20,145 nucleotides of DNA, taken from positions 1-20,145 of the forward strand of contig JBDSSS010000098.1 in NCBI GenBank assembly GCA_039928615.1. Reading direction: 5' to 3'. The translations under genes and the position numbers were made by a program. Each line of letters opens with the position of its first letter. Within the stretch, counting starts at the first letter, position 1. This document shows, piece by piece, positions 13,839 to 20,145 of this stretch. The stretch comes from JBDSSS01 sp039928615 (GTDB taxonomy: Bacteria > Actinomycetota > Actinomycetes > Actinomycetales > Dermatophilaceae). The notes under the pieces are model-generated. The model was not told where the DNA came from. It did not search any database and worked only from the letters and a program-made list of their open reading frames with translations.

Positions 13839-14108
13839 TCACTCTGCAGCGACGGCCTGGGGCTGCTCGATGTTGACCGTCTTGCGGCCACGCTTCGTGC
13901 CGAACTTGACGGCGCCGGCGACGAGCGCGAAGAGCGTGTCGTCCTTGCCGCGGCCGACACCCTCGCCCGGGTGGAAGTGCGTGCCGCGCTGGCGCACGAT
14001 GATCTCGCCGGCGTTGACCGCCTGACCACCGAAGCGCTTGACGCCGAGGTACTGCGCGTTCGAGTCGCGACCGTTGCGGGTCGAGGACGCACCCTTCTTG
14101 TGTGCCAT
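13839..14108 (-). CDS. rpmA: 50S ribosomal protein L27
   Basis: L27 is a small basic protein of the large subunit whose N-terminal tail reaches the peptidyl-transferase centre. The 89-residue product starts MAHKKGASSTRNGRDSNAQY and continues LGVKRFGGQ, the invariant bL27 start, without the cleaved N-terminal extension found in Firmicutes. The conserved IIVRQRGTHFHPGEGVG block (37-53) follows. The ATG has an AAGGA 5 nt upstream. It lies 46 bp after rplU in the same operon. Confidence 0.98.
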   Translation of the reverse strand: MAHKKGASSTRNGRDSNAQYLGVKRFGGQAVNAGEIIVRQRGTHFHPGEGVGRGKDDTLFALVAGAVKFGTKRGRKTVNIEQPQAVAAE

Positions 14109-14154
14109 GTCAGTCCTTCTCTCGTGAGTCTGTGTCTAAGAGGATCCGGGTGGA

Positions 14155-14463
14155 TCAGGCGTTGATCGCCGTGATCTTGACCTGGGTCAGCGGCTGACGG
14201 TGGCCCTGACGCTTGCGGTAGCCGGTCTTGTTCTTGAACTTCATGATGACGATCTTGGGGCCCTTGGCGGCCTTGACGACCTCGGCCGTGACGGACACCT
14301 TCGCCAGCTTGTCGGCGTCGGAGGTCACGGTCGTGCCGTCGACCAGCAGCAGCGGGGTGAGCTCGACGGCATCGCCGGCCTGCCCCGTCACCTTGTCGAT
14401 GAGAAGGACGTCGCCCACGGAAACCTTCTCCTGGCGACCACCTGCGCGAACAATCGCGTACAC
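14155..14463 (-). CDS. rplU: 50S ribosomal protein L21
   Basis: L21 binds 23S rRNA in the large subunit near L20. The 102-residue product begins with GTG, reading (V)YAIVRAGGRQEKVSVGDVL, and ends in the diagnostic KFKNKTGYRKRQGHRQPLTQVKI segment. The Shine-Dalgarno is weak (GAG about 10 nt upstream). A promoter and a leader of about 80 nt with one hairpin lie between it and the rne stop, so it can be transcribed independently of rne. It is followed by rpmA, as in nearly all bacteria. Confidence 0.98.
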   Translation of the reverse strand: MYAIVRAGGRQEKVSVGDVLLIDKVTGQAGDAVELTPLLLVDGTTVTSDADKLAKVSVTAEVVKAAKGPKIVIMKFKNKTGYRKRQGHRQPLTQVKITAINA

Positions 14464-14508
14464 GTCAAACTCACTCTCTACTCAGCTTGGTTGGACGCCG
14501 CTTTCGGT

Positions 14509-14533
14509 ACCGGCCCGTCAACACGGGCCCGGT
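14509..14533 (-). terminator. Bulged GC-rich hairpin in the rne-rplU gap
   Basis: Arm 14509-14518 (ACCGGCCCGT) pairs with 14523-14533, leaving one bulged C and a CAAC loop. It lies 55 nt past the rne stop and also just inside the predicted rplU leader. It could terminate rne or act as leader structure. No U-tract follows it. Confidence 0.45.
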
Positions 14534-14550
14534 GGGCGCACCGAGGGTCA

Positions 14551-14580
14551 AGATTACCGGGTGGTGGGGCCTACGACCAA
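14551..14580 (-). promoter_or_regulatory. Promoter for rplU-rpmA
   Basis: On the minus strand a -35-like TTGGTC (14575-14580) is followed after 18 bp by TAATCT (14551-14556), a very good -10. Transcription would start near 14543, giving an 80-nt leader to the rplU GTG. It begins just downstream of the rne stop. Confidence 0.6.
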
Positions 14581-14587
14581 ACCGGCG

Positions 14588-17500
14588 TCAGGCCGGTCCG
14601 TCCGAGGCGGTGTCGGCGCCGGCCCGCGGCGGACCCGCGGGGGCGATGACCCGGCCCCGGCGACGGCGTCCCCGGGGTGCGGCGGCGGGCGCCGGTTCGG
14701 GCTGCTCGACGGCTGCCGGCTGCTCCGCCGGGGCGGACTGCTCGGGCTGCTCGGGCTGATCGGTGGAGGAGGGCTCCGCCGCGACCTCGGAGGGGGTCTC
14801 CGCAATCGGGGCGTCGGCGCCGGCCCACGGGCCGGTGTCGTCAGGGAAGCCAGCCTCGTCGGTGACCGCACGGCCGGACGTCGCCGCCTGGAGGTGCTCC
14901 TCGAGGTGCGCCTCCAGCTGGGCCGCGACGTGTTCGTGAGCGTGCTCCTCGCCGTGCTCGGCCTCGGCCCGCTTGAGGGCGGCCGCGTGCGCCGCGGCCG
15001 CGATCTGGGCGGCGGTCGGCCCGCTCTGCCGGGCCGGCTCGGGCGCGCGGCCGGTCGGGGCGGCGCCGTTGCCGGTGCTGCCGTTCCCGTTGCTGGTGCC
15101 GTTGCCGGAGCCGTTGGAGGAGCGGCCGCCACGGCGACCGCGGCTGCCCGAGTCGCTCTGCTCGGGCTCGTTGGCCCCCTTGTCGACCGGCTCGGCGTGG
15201 ATGATGAAGCCACGACCGTTGCAGTGCTCGCAGGTCTCGGAGAAGACCTCGATGAGGCCGGAGCCCACCCGCTTGCGGGTCATCTGGACCAGTCCCAGCG
15301 AGGTGACCTCGGCGACCTGGTGCTTGGTCCGGTCCCGGCCGAGGCACTCGAGCAGCCGGCGAACGACGAGGTCACGGTTGCTCTCGAGGACCATGTCGAT
15401 GAAGTCGACGACGATGATGCCGCCGATGTCGCGCAGCCGCAGCTGGCGCACGATCTCCTCGGCCGCCTCGATGTTGTTCTTCGTCACCGTCTCCTCGAGG
15501 TTGCCCCCGGAGCCGATGAACTTGCCGGTGTTGACGTCGACGACCGTCATCGCCTCGGTGCGGTCGATGACGAGGGACCCGCCGCTCGGCAGCCAGACCT
15601 TGCGGTCCATCGCCTTGGACAGCTGCTCGTCGACGCGGTGGTGGGCGAAGAGGTCCTCCTCGGAGGTCCACTTCGTCACGCGGTCCGCGAGGTCGGGGGC
15701 CACCGACGTGATGTAGGGGTGAATCTCCTCCCAGGCCTGCTCACCGGAGACGACGAGCTGCTTGAAGTCCTCGTTGAAGACGTCGCGGATGACCCGGACC
15801 GTCAGGTCGGGCTCGCCGTGCAGGAGCAGCGGCGCCGTCCCGGTGGGGCTCGAGCCCGAGCCGCCGTTCTTCTTCCGGCCCTTGCTCTTGCCGACCTTGC
15901 CGCTCGAGGACGCCTCGGCGCGAGCCTCGATGTCCTCCCACGTGGCGGTGAGGCGCTCGACGTCGGCGCGCAGCTCCTCCTCGGTGGCACCCTCGGCGGC
16001 GGTGCGGACGATGACGCCCGCGCTGTCCGGCACGACCTCGCGCAGGATCTTCTTCAGGCGGGCGCGCTCGGTGTCGGGCAGCTTGCGGCTGATCCCGGTC
16101 ATCGAGGAGTTCGGGACGTAGACGAGGTAGCGACCCGGCAGCGAGATCTGGCTCGTCAGGCGGGCGCCCTTGTGACCGATCGGGTCCTTCGTCACCTGGA
16201 CGAGGACGGTCTGCCCGGAGCTGAGGGCGTGCTCGATCCGCTTGGGCTGGTTGCTCTCGAGGCCGGCGGCGTCCCAGTTGACCTCACCGGCGTAAAGGAC
16301 GGCGTTGCGTCCCTTGCCGATGTCGACGAAGGCGGCCTCCATCGAGGGCAGCACGTTCTGGACCCGGCCGAGGTAGATGTTGCCGGCCATCGAGACGTTG
16401 GTCGCCTGGTCGATGTAGTGCTCGACGAGGACGTTGTCCTCGAGCACGCCCATCTGGGTGCGGCCGTCCTTGTTGCGCACGACCATGACCCGGTCGACGG
16501 CCTCGCGGCGGGCCAGGAACTCGGCCTCGGTGATGACGGTGCGCCGACGCCCTGCCTCCCGGCCCTCGCGGCGGCGCTGCTTCTTGGCCTCGAGCCGGGT
16601 CGAACCGCGCACGGCGACCGGCTCGTCGCTCTGGGCGCGCGGCTGACGGACCCGGGTCGAGACCGAGCCCGCGTCGTCACCGGCGTCGCCGCCCGAGGAC
16701 CCGGCACGACGACGGCGACGCCGACGCCGGCTCGAGGCCGTGTCGTCGTCGGACTCGTCGTCGGACTCGTCGTTGGAGTCGTTGGAGTCGTGCGCGTCGG
16801 GGCCCGAGTCGGAGCCGTTGCCGGGCGAGTCGTCGGCGGCGTTCCGGTCGGAGCCGGAGTCACGCTCGGCGTCGCGGTCGGAGCCGGAGTCGCGGCCACC
16901 GCGACGACCCGAGCGACCCCGACGGCGGCCGGAGCTGCGCCCCTCGCCGGCGGTGTCGGCCTCGGTGGTCTCGTCGTCCTCGTCGTCGTCGGTCTCGTCG
17001 CTGCCGTCGTTCGTGTCGCTGGTGTCGTTGGCCTCGTTGCCGCCACGGCCCCGACGGCCCTTGCCGCCGCGGCGCCGGCGCGACCGGCGGGGCGTCGAGT
17101 CCGTGCCGGCGTCGTCGCGCTCGTCGTCCTGCTCGTCGGCGCTGTCGTCGCTGTCGTCGCTGCCGTTGCGGTCGGCGCCGTCACGGCGGTCTCGGCGGTC
17201 GTTGTCGTCGTCCTGGTCGCGCGCAGCGCGGGCGCGAGAGGCGTCCCGCTCCCGGTCCTGCGCGGGGCGCTCGTCGGCAGCGGCGTCGCGGTCGGCGTCC
17301 GCGGCCTGGCCGCGCTCAGCGCGCTCGGCCACGGACTCCGGGGCCCCCTCGGCGCGGCTCGCGCTCCGGCGGCGGCGGGTTGTCGTCGCCTTGGTGGGGT
17401 CGGGCGCCTGGAAGAGCACGTTGAAGCTGGGGACCGCCGGCTCAGCGGGCTCCTCCGGCTCGTTGGTCTCAGTCTCGGTCTCTGTCTCACCGTCGACCTG

Positions 17501-18103
17501 CTCGTCGACCACGTCGGTGGGCTGCTCGGTCTCGTCGAGCGCAGCGGGGGCGTTGGCGCCGTCGTCGGTCGTCCCCGAGGTGAGGCCGGGAGCGGCGTCG
17601 GTTGCGGCAACCGCGTCGAAGAGGCTTCCGGTGGTCTCGGCGTCGGCGGCGGTCTCGGCCTCGGGCGCCTTGGCACGAGCGCGTGAGCGGCGGGCGCGCG
17701 GCGCGGCCTTGGCTGCCGGGGCAGGCGTCGCGGCCTCCTCGCCGTCGTCGGCCGGGGTGTCGCTCGCCGCGGGCGTGCTGTCGGTCGCGACCTCGGTGTC
17801 GGCCGGGGCCGGGGCTGCCTTCTTGCGGGTGGCGCGCTTGCGCACGGCCTTCTTGACCGGGGCCGGGGCAGCCTCTGCCTCGGGTGCTGCCTCAGGTGCA
17901 GAGTCCGGAGTCGCCTCGGGGTTCGACGCGCTGCTCGCCTCGGCTGCGGGGGCTGTGGCCGGGGTGGCCGCCTTCTTCGTCACGCGGCGGCTGGCCCGCT
18001 TGCGCGGCGGCGCCTTCTCGGCAGCCGGCGCGTCGGCAGTGCTCTCGCCGCTCGCCGTGCTCTCGGTGCTCTCGTTCGGTTCGGTGCTGTCGTTGGGTGC
18101 CAT
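14588..18103 (-). CDS. rne: Ribonuclease E/G with very long N-terminal disordered arm
   Basis: This endoribonuclease cleaves single-stranded AU-rich RNA in mRNA decay and rRNA/tRNA processing. The product is 1171 residues. Residues 1-500 are low complexity: Ala/Pro/Lys-rich at first, then alternating Asp/Ser and Arg/Gly blocks. The catalytic half starts near RTVITEAEFLARR (about 521). It has an S1 domain at about 560-650 (AGNIYLGRVQNVLPSMEAAFVD), catalytic Asp856 (MTVVDVNTG) and Asp900 (VVDFIDM), matching E. coli Asp303 and Asp346, and the zinc-link cysteines Cys958 and Cys961 (CEHCNGRG). A Gly/Asn/Ser-rich and helical tail follows. An insert of about 40 residues (725-760, KVGKSKGRKKNGG) interrupts the 5'-sensor/DNase I region. 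ATG 18103 has GGGAGA about 8 nt upstream. Confidence 0.95.
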   Translation of the reverse strand: MAPNDSTEPNESTESTASGESTADAPAAEKAPPRKRASRRVTKKAATPATAPAAEASSASNPEATPDSAPEAAPEAEAAPAPVKKAVRKRATRKKAAPAPADTEVATDSTPAASDTPADDGEEAATPAPAAKAAPRARRSRARAKAPEAETAADAETTGSLFDAVAATDAAPGLTSGTTDDGANAPAALDETEQPTDVVDEQVDGETETETETNEPEEPAEPAVPSFNVLFQAPDPTKATTTRRRRSASRAEGAPESVAERAERGQAADADRDAAADERPAQDRERDASRARAARDQDDDNDRRDRRDGADRNGSDDSDDSADEQDDERDDAGTDSTPRRSRRRRGGKGRRGRGGNEANDTSDTNDGSDETDDDEDDETTEADTAGEGRSSGRRRGRSGRRGGRDSGSDRDAERDSGSDRNAADDSPGNGSDSGPDAHDSNDSNDESDDESDDDTASSRRRRRRRRAGSSGGDAGDDAGSVSTRVRQPRAQSDEPVAVRGSTRLEAKKQRRREGREAGRRRTVITEAEFLARREAVDRVMVVRNKDGRTQMGVLEDNVLVEHYIDQATNVSMAGNIYLGRVQNVLPSMEAAFVDIGKGRNAVLYAGEVNWDAAGLESNQPKRIEHALSSGQTVLVQVTKDPIGHKGARLTSQISLPGRYLVYVPNSSMTGISRKLPDTERARLKKILREVVPDSAGVIVRTAAEGATEEELRADVERLTATWEDIEARAEASSSGKVGKSKGRKKNGGSGSSPTGTAPLLLHGEPDLTVRVIRDVFNEDFKQLVVSGEQAWEEIHPYITSVAPDLADRVTKWTSEEDLFAHHRVDEQLSKAMDRKVWLPSGGSLVIDRTEAMTVVDVNTGKFIGSGGNLEETVTKNNIEAAEEIVRQLRLRDIGGIIVVDFIDMVLESNRDLVVRRLLECLGRDRTKHQVAEVTSLGLVQMTRKRVGSGLIEVFSETCEHCNGRGFIIHAEPVDKGANEPEQSDSGSRGRRGGRSSNGSGNGTSNGNGSTGNGAAPTGRAPEPARQSGPTAAQIAAAAHAAALKRAEAEHGEEHAHEHVAAQLEAHLEEHLQAATSGRAVTDEAGFPDDTGPWAGADAPIAETPSEVAAEPSSTDQPEQPEQSAPAEQPAAVEQPEPAPAAAPRGRRRRGRVIAPAGPPRAGADTASDGPA
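16745..16891 (-). repeat. In-frame direct repeats in the RNase E disordered arm
   Basis: A 12-bp unit (GTCGTCGGACTC on the plus strand) repeats at 16745 and 16757 and decays in a third copy at 16769. A 17-bp unit (CGGTCGGAGCCGGAGTC) repeats at 16845 and 16875 with a 30-bp period. All periods are multiples of three and encode Asp/Glu/Ser- and Arg/Asp/Ser-rich residues, so slippage would change arm length without a frameshift. Confidence 0.7.
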
Positions 18104-18254
18104 CGGGCAGTCTCCCGTCAGGTGCGGCGGGACCCACACCGGCCGGAGCCGTCTCACCGCACGTACGCGGTTGCAGTCGTCATGCCGCGAGTGCGGCGGA
18201 CGGAAGTCGTCTTCTTACACCTGGTCCCGGTTCGCGCTGGGCGCGGCCCCGAGG
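18104..18254. other. 151-bp gap upstream of rne
   Basis: This gap separates the TIGR03936 gene from rne. Only short hairpins (for example GCCGC-GAGT-GCGGC at 18184-18197) and a poor -10 candidate (TAAGAA on the minus strand near 18215) are visible. An RNase E leader of this size could serve autoregulation, but nothing specific shows it. Confidence 0.4.
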
Positions 18255-19052
18255 TCAGGCGCCGTCGACCGTCTTGTCGGCAGCCAACGGATCGGCCACC
18301 CTCGCGGTTGCGGTGTCGAGCGGGCCCTGCGCCAGGCGTGTCACCAGGGGTGGACGCGGAGGGTGCAGGTCGGCGATCTCACGCAGCGCGGTCAGAATGT
18401 CGTCGGGGCGGACGGCGGGTGTGGTGTGCCGTACGACCATCCGCAGTATCGCACAGTCACCCGCCAACCGGTGGGACGGAACCAGCTCCGGAGGCACGTC
18501 GGCCCCGGTGAGCACGGTCGCGAGCACGATCGCGGACCGCACGTCGAAGGTTCTCGGTCCCGACTTCGTCATCCGGGTCACCTCGGCCGACTCCAGTGAC
18601 AGCAGTCGGTCGACCGCGTCGCGCAGCGTCCCCGCCTCGAGCTCACCGAACTCGAGGAGCCAGTCGCTCGCCTCGAGCCGGTCGGCGAGCGCCCCCGGGC
18701 TGGCCTCGACGACCTCGAGGATGTCGATGCCCTCCGGGAGCGCCTCGTCGAGGGCGACCCGCACCGACTCGGGATCGACCCGGCTCGTCACCGAGATCTC
18801 GACGTACTCCGACTCGCTCGCGGTCCCCGTCGAGGCGGCGTTCGCGTAGCTGATCTTCGGGTGCGGGTGGAAGCCTGCCGAGAAGGCCATCGGCACGTCG
18901 GCGCGGCGCAGGGCACGCTCGAGCGCGCGCTGGAAGTCGCGGCTCGAGCTGAACCGCAGCCGCCCCCGCTTCGTGTAGCGGATGCGCAGCTTCTGCACGG
19001 CGGGGTCGGGCGCCGGGCCCTCGGGGACACGCTGACGAGCCTGACGAGACAT
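18255..19052 (-). CDS. TIGR03936 / DUF2344 radical SAM-linked protein
   Basis: The 265-residue product begins MSRQARQRVPEGPAP. From residue 21 it carries the family opening KLRIRYTKRGRLRFSSSRDFQRALERALRRADVPMAFSAGFHPHPKISYA, followed by ESEYVEISV (81-89) and LPEGIDILEV. Members are normally encoded next to, or fused with, a B12-binding radical SAM protein (TIGR03960), often just before rne in actinobacteria. Their substrate is unknown; a role in RNA or tRNA modification has been suggested by context only. Here no radical SAM gene is adjacent. ATG 19052 has TAGCCT 7 nt upstream and no Shine-Dalgarno. The frame continues to 19958, but that part overlaps the acyltransferase and lacks family similarity. 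Confidence 0.9.
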   Translation of the reverse strand: MSRQARQRVPEGPAPDPAVQKLRIRYTKRGRLRFSSSRDFQRALERALRRADVPMAFSAGFHPHPKISYANAASTGTASESEYVEISVTSRVDPESVRVALDEALPEGIDILEVVEASPGALADRLEASDWLLEFGELEAGTLRDAVDRLLSLESAEVTRMTKSGPRTFDVRSAIVLATVLTGADVPPELVPSHRLAGDCAILRMVVRHTTPAVRPDDILTALREIADLHPPRPPLVTRLAQGPLDTATARVADPLAADKTVDGA

Positions 19053-19059
19053 GCGCCGA

Positions 19060-19065
19060 AGGCTA
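19060..19065 (-). promoter_or_regulatory. -10 element of the TIGR03936 gene, predicted leaderless
   Basis: Minus-strand TAGCCT ends 7 nt before ATG 19052, in the 44-bp gap after the acyltransferase stop. Confidence 0.5.
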
Positions 19066-19096
19066 CCTGCGTCCGGCGGGCGCTCCGGCGTGCCGG

Positions 19097-19894
19097 TCAG
19101 CCCCCCGAGCCCTCTGAACCCGCTGAGCCCTTGGCCTCGCGCGCCTCGCGGCGCTGGCGCATCCGCTCCTTGGCCTCCTCGCGCTCGAGCCGGGTCGCCT
19201 CCTCGAGGGTGGGCGCCGTGCCGCCGAGGCTGGCCGGCAGGTAGGGCAGGTCCGACCCGGTGAGCGGCTCGTACGCGGCCCGGGCCACCTCGAGCATCCC
19301 GGCCATGACCTCCTTGTACTGCGCCGTCACCTCCGTGGCGTCGGAGTCCGGGGCGACCGGGATCGGCTCGCCGACGCTCATGAGGATCGGCACGTTGGTG
19401 CGCCCGAGACGGCGCGGCAGACCCTTGCTCCAGACCCGCTGCGAGCCCCAGATGACGAGCGGCAGGATCGGCACCCCCGCCTGGGCTGCCATCCTCGCGG
19501 CGCCGTTCTTGAACTCCTTGAGCTCGAAGGAGCGTGAGATCGTCGCCTCCGGGAAGACCCCGACGATCTCGCCGGCGCGCAGCGCGGTGAGGGCAGCGGC
19601 ATACGACGCGGACCCGGCGGCCCGGTCGACGGGGATGTGCTTCATCCCGCGCATGAGGGGCCCGCTCACCGGGTGGGTGAAGACGCCGTCCTTGGCCATG
19701 AAGCGGACGAGCCGGCGGGACTTGTGAGCCGCGAGACCGGCATACGCGAAGTCGAAGTAGCCGGTGTGGTTGATCACCATCACCGCACCGCCGCTCGTCG
19801 GGACGTTGTCCTCCCCGACGATCGTGAACTTCAGCCCCTGCGCGGCGAAGTAGCTGCGGGCGAACCCGATGACCGATGAGTAGACAGGCTCCAT
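19097..19894 (-). CDS. 1-acyl-sn-glycerol-3-phosphate acyltransferase (PlsC-like)
   Basis: This 265-residue membrane-associated acyltransferase has the catalytic NHxxxxD box as NHTGYFD (His43, Asp48). The glycerol-phosphate-binding region is around KHIPVDR (85-91), and FPEATISRSFELKEF (114-128) stands where most PlsC enzymes have FPEGTRS. VPILPLVIWGSQ (141-152) matches motif IV. It probably acylates lysophosphatidic acid or another lysophospholipid or lipoglycan, and the altered third motif makes the exact acceptor uncertain. The tail from about 228 is highly charged and helical and ends in Gly/Ser. ATG 19894 (MEPVYSSVIGFARSYF) is chosen; the ORF is open to 20143 but would overlap valS. It is divergent from valS across a 91-bp gap. 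Confidence 0.88.
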   Translation of the reverse strand: MEPVYSSVIGFARSYFAAQGLKFTIVGEDNVPTSGGAVMVINHTGYFDFAYAGLAAHKSRRLVRFMAKDGVFTHPVSGPLMRGMKHIPVDRAAGSASYAAALTALRAGEIVGVFPEATISRSFELKEFKNGAARMAAQAGVPILPLVIWGSQRVWSKGLPRRLGRTNVPILMSVGEPIPVAPDSDATEVTAQYKEVMAGMLEVARAAYEPLTGSDLPYLPASLGGTAPTLEEATRLEREEAKERMRQRREAREAKGSAGSEGSGG

Positions 19895-19985
19895 GGGGAC
19901 AGTCTGGCCTGCCCCGCACCGCCGCGGGGGCACCGTCCGACAACTCGGTCGTGGGCACCCTCGGCGTCGTGGAAGGATTGCGCGC

Positions 19986-20145
19986 ATGACTGACTCTCCT
20001 GCCACCACGACCTCACGGATCCCCGAGCGGCCCACGCTCGACGGCCTCGAGGACAAGTGGATGCAGGTATGGGCCGACGAGCGGACCTTCGCCTTCGACC
20101 GGGAGCGCGCCTTGTCCCTGCCCCGCGACCAGGTCTTCGCCATCG
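19986..20145 (+). CDS. valS: Valyl-tRNA synthetase, N-terminal part only
   Basis: The first 53 codons are present before the right edge. The peptide MTDSPATTTSRIPERPTLDG continues LEDKWMQVWADERTFAFDR and ends LPRDQVFAI, the start of actinobacterial class Ia ValS just ahead of where the HIGH motif would come. ATG 19986 is preceded by GGAAGGA about 9 nt upstream, which also contains a -10-like AAGGAT 7 nt away. No T-box leader is visible in the 91-bp gap. The gene reads away from the rne-obgE block. Confidence 0.88.
   Translation, partial: MTDSPATTTSRIPERPTLDGLEDKWMQVWADERTFAFDRERALSLPRDQVFAI

Noticed and set aside
16740..17250. CRISPR-like or minisatellite array
   Set aside because: The repeats are in frame within rne, degenerate and without spacers, and simply reflect Asp/Ser/Arg codon runs.
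14228..17686. 1152-codon open frame on the plus strand, antisense to RNase E
   Set aside because: The translation is Gly/Val/Leu/Arg-rich with no domain and mirrors the GC-biased codons of rne. The opposite frame has clear catalytic motifs.
19053..19958. N-terminal extension of the TIGR03936 gene
   Set aside because: It would cover the acyltransferase in another frame. The encoded residues are Arg/Gly-rich without similarity, and a -10 box supports ATG 19052.
19895..19985. T-box or other riboswitch ahead of valS
   Set aside because: The gap is only 91 bp, with no T-box bulge sequence or terminator/antiterminator pair.

Overview
The window is about 70% G+C. Its gene set (long-armed RNase E, the rplU-rpmA-obgE block, proA/proB, nadD-rsfS, DUF402, ActP-type symporters with LytS/LytTR regulators) points to an actinobacterium. 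Micrococcales, perhaps Intrasporangiaceae, is my guess from gene content and protein style; no 16S or other marker is present to confirm it. Coding is dense and no gene-free stretch exceeds about 190 bases. No tRNA, rRNA, CRISPR array, insertion sequence or phage gene is visible.

Layout from left to right. (1) 1-955, minus strand: a small one-TM protein, nadD and the 5' end of rsfS, a tight operon for NAD synthesis and ribosome silencing. (2) 989-3408: a DUF402 protein (minus), a membrane-anchored polyprenyl-phosphate glycosyltransferase (plus) and a SAM methyltransferase (minus), the last two overlapping tail to tail. (3) 3488-5992: proA (minus) and proB (plus), divergent from a 108-bp gap, covering the first two steps of proline synthesis. 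(4) 6123-8104: a YjcH-like DUF485 protein and an ActP-type cation/acetate symporter, separated from proB by two perfect 15-bp hairpins. (5) 8290-12144: a four-gene operon in which every junction overlaps by 4 nt: soluble LytS-like kinase, LytTR response regulator, two-TM protein and a second ActP-type symporter. (6) 12161-18103: obgE, rpmA, rplU and a 1171-residue RNase E/G. (7) 18255-20145: a TIGR03936/DUF2344 protein, a PlsC-type acyltransferase and, divergently, the start of valS.

The most interesting system is the carboxylate-uptake module in (4) and (5). A two-component pair is encoded with one symporter. Between it and the second symporter operon lies a 14-bp direct repeat with exact 21-bp periodicity, the geometry expected of a LytTR binding site, and its core resembles the E. 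coli BtsR (YehT) box as I remember it. I infer that the regulator of one transporter operon controls the other.

Two patterns run across the window. First-in-operon genes repeatedly have a TANNNT -10 element 6-7 nt before the start codon, which predicts leaderless mRNAs. The 9-mer GTATGCCGC recurs six times, although TAT/ATA is rare here. Compared with the usual actinobacterial order (rne-rplU-rpmA-obg-proB-proA-nadD-rsfS), the block is split by the transporter module and proB is inverted.
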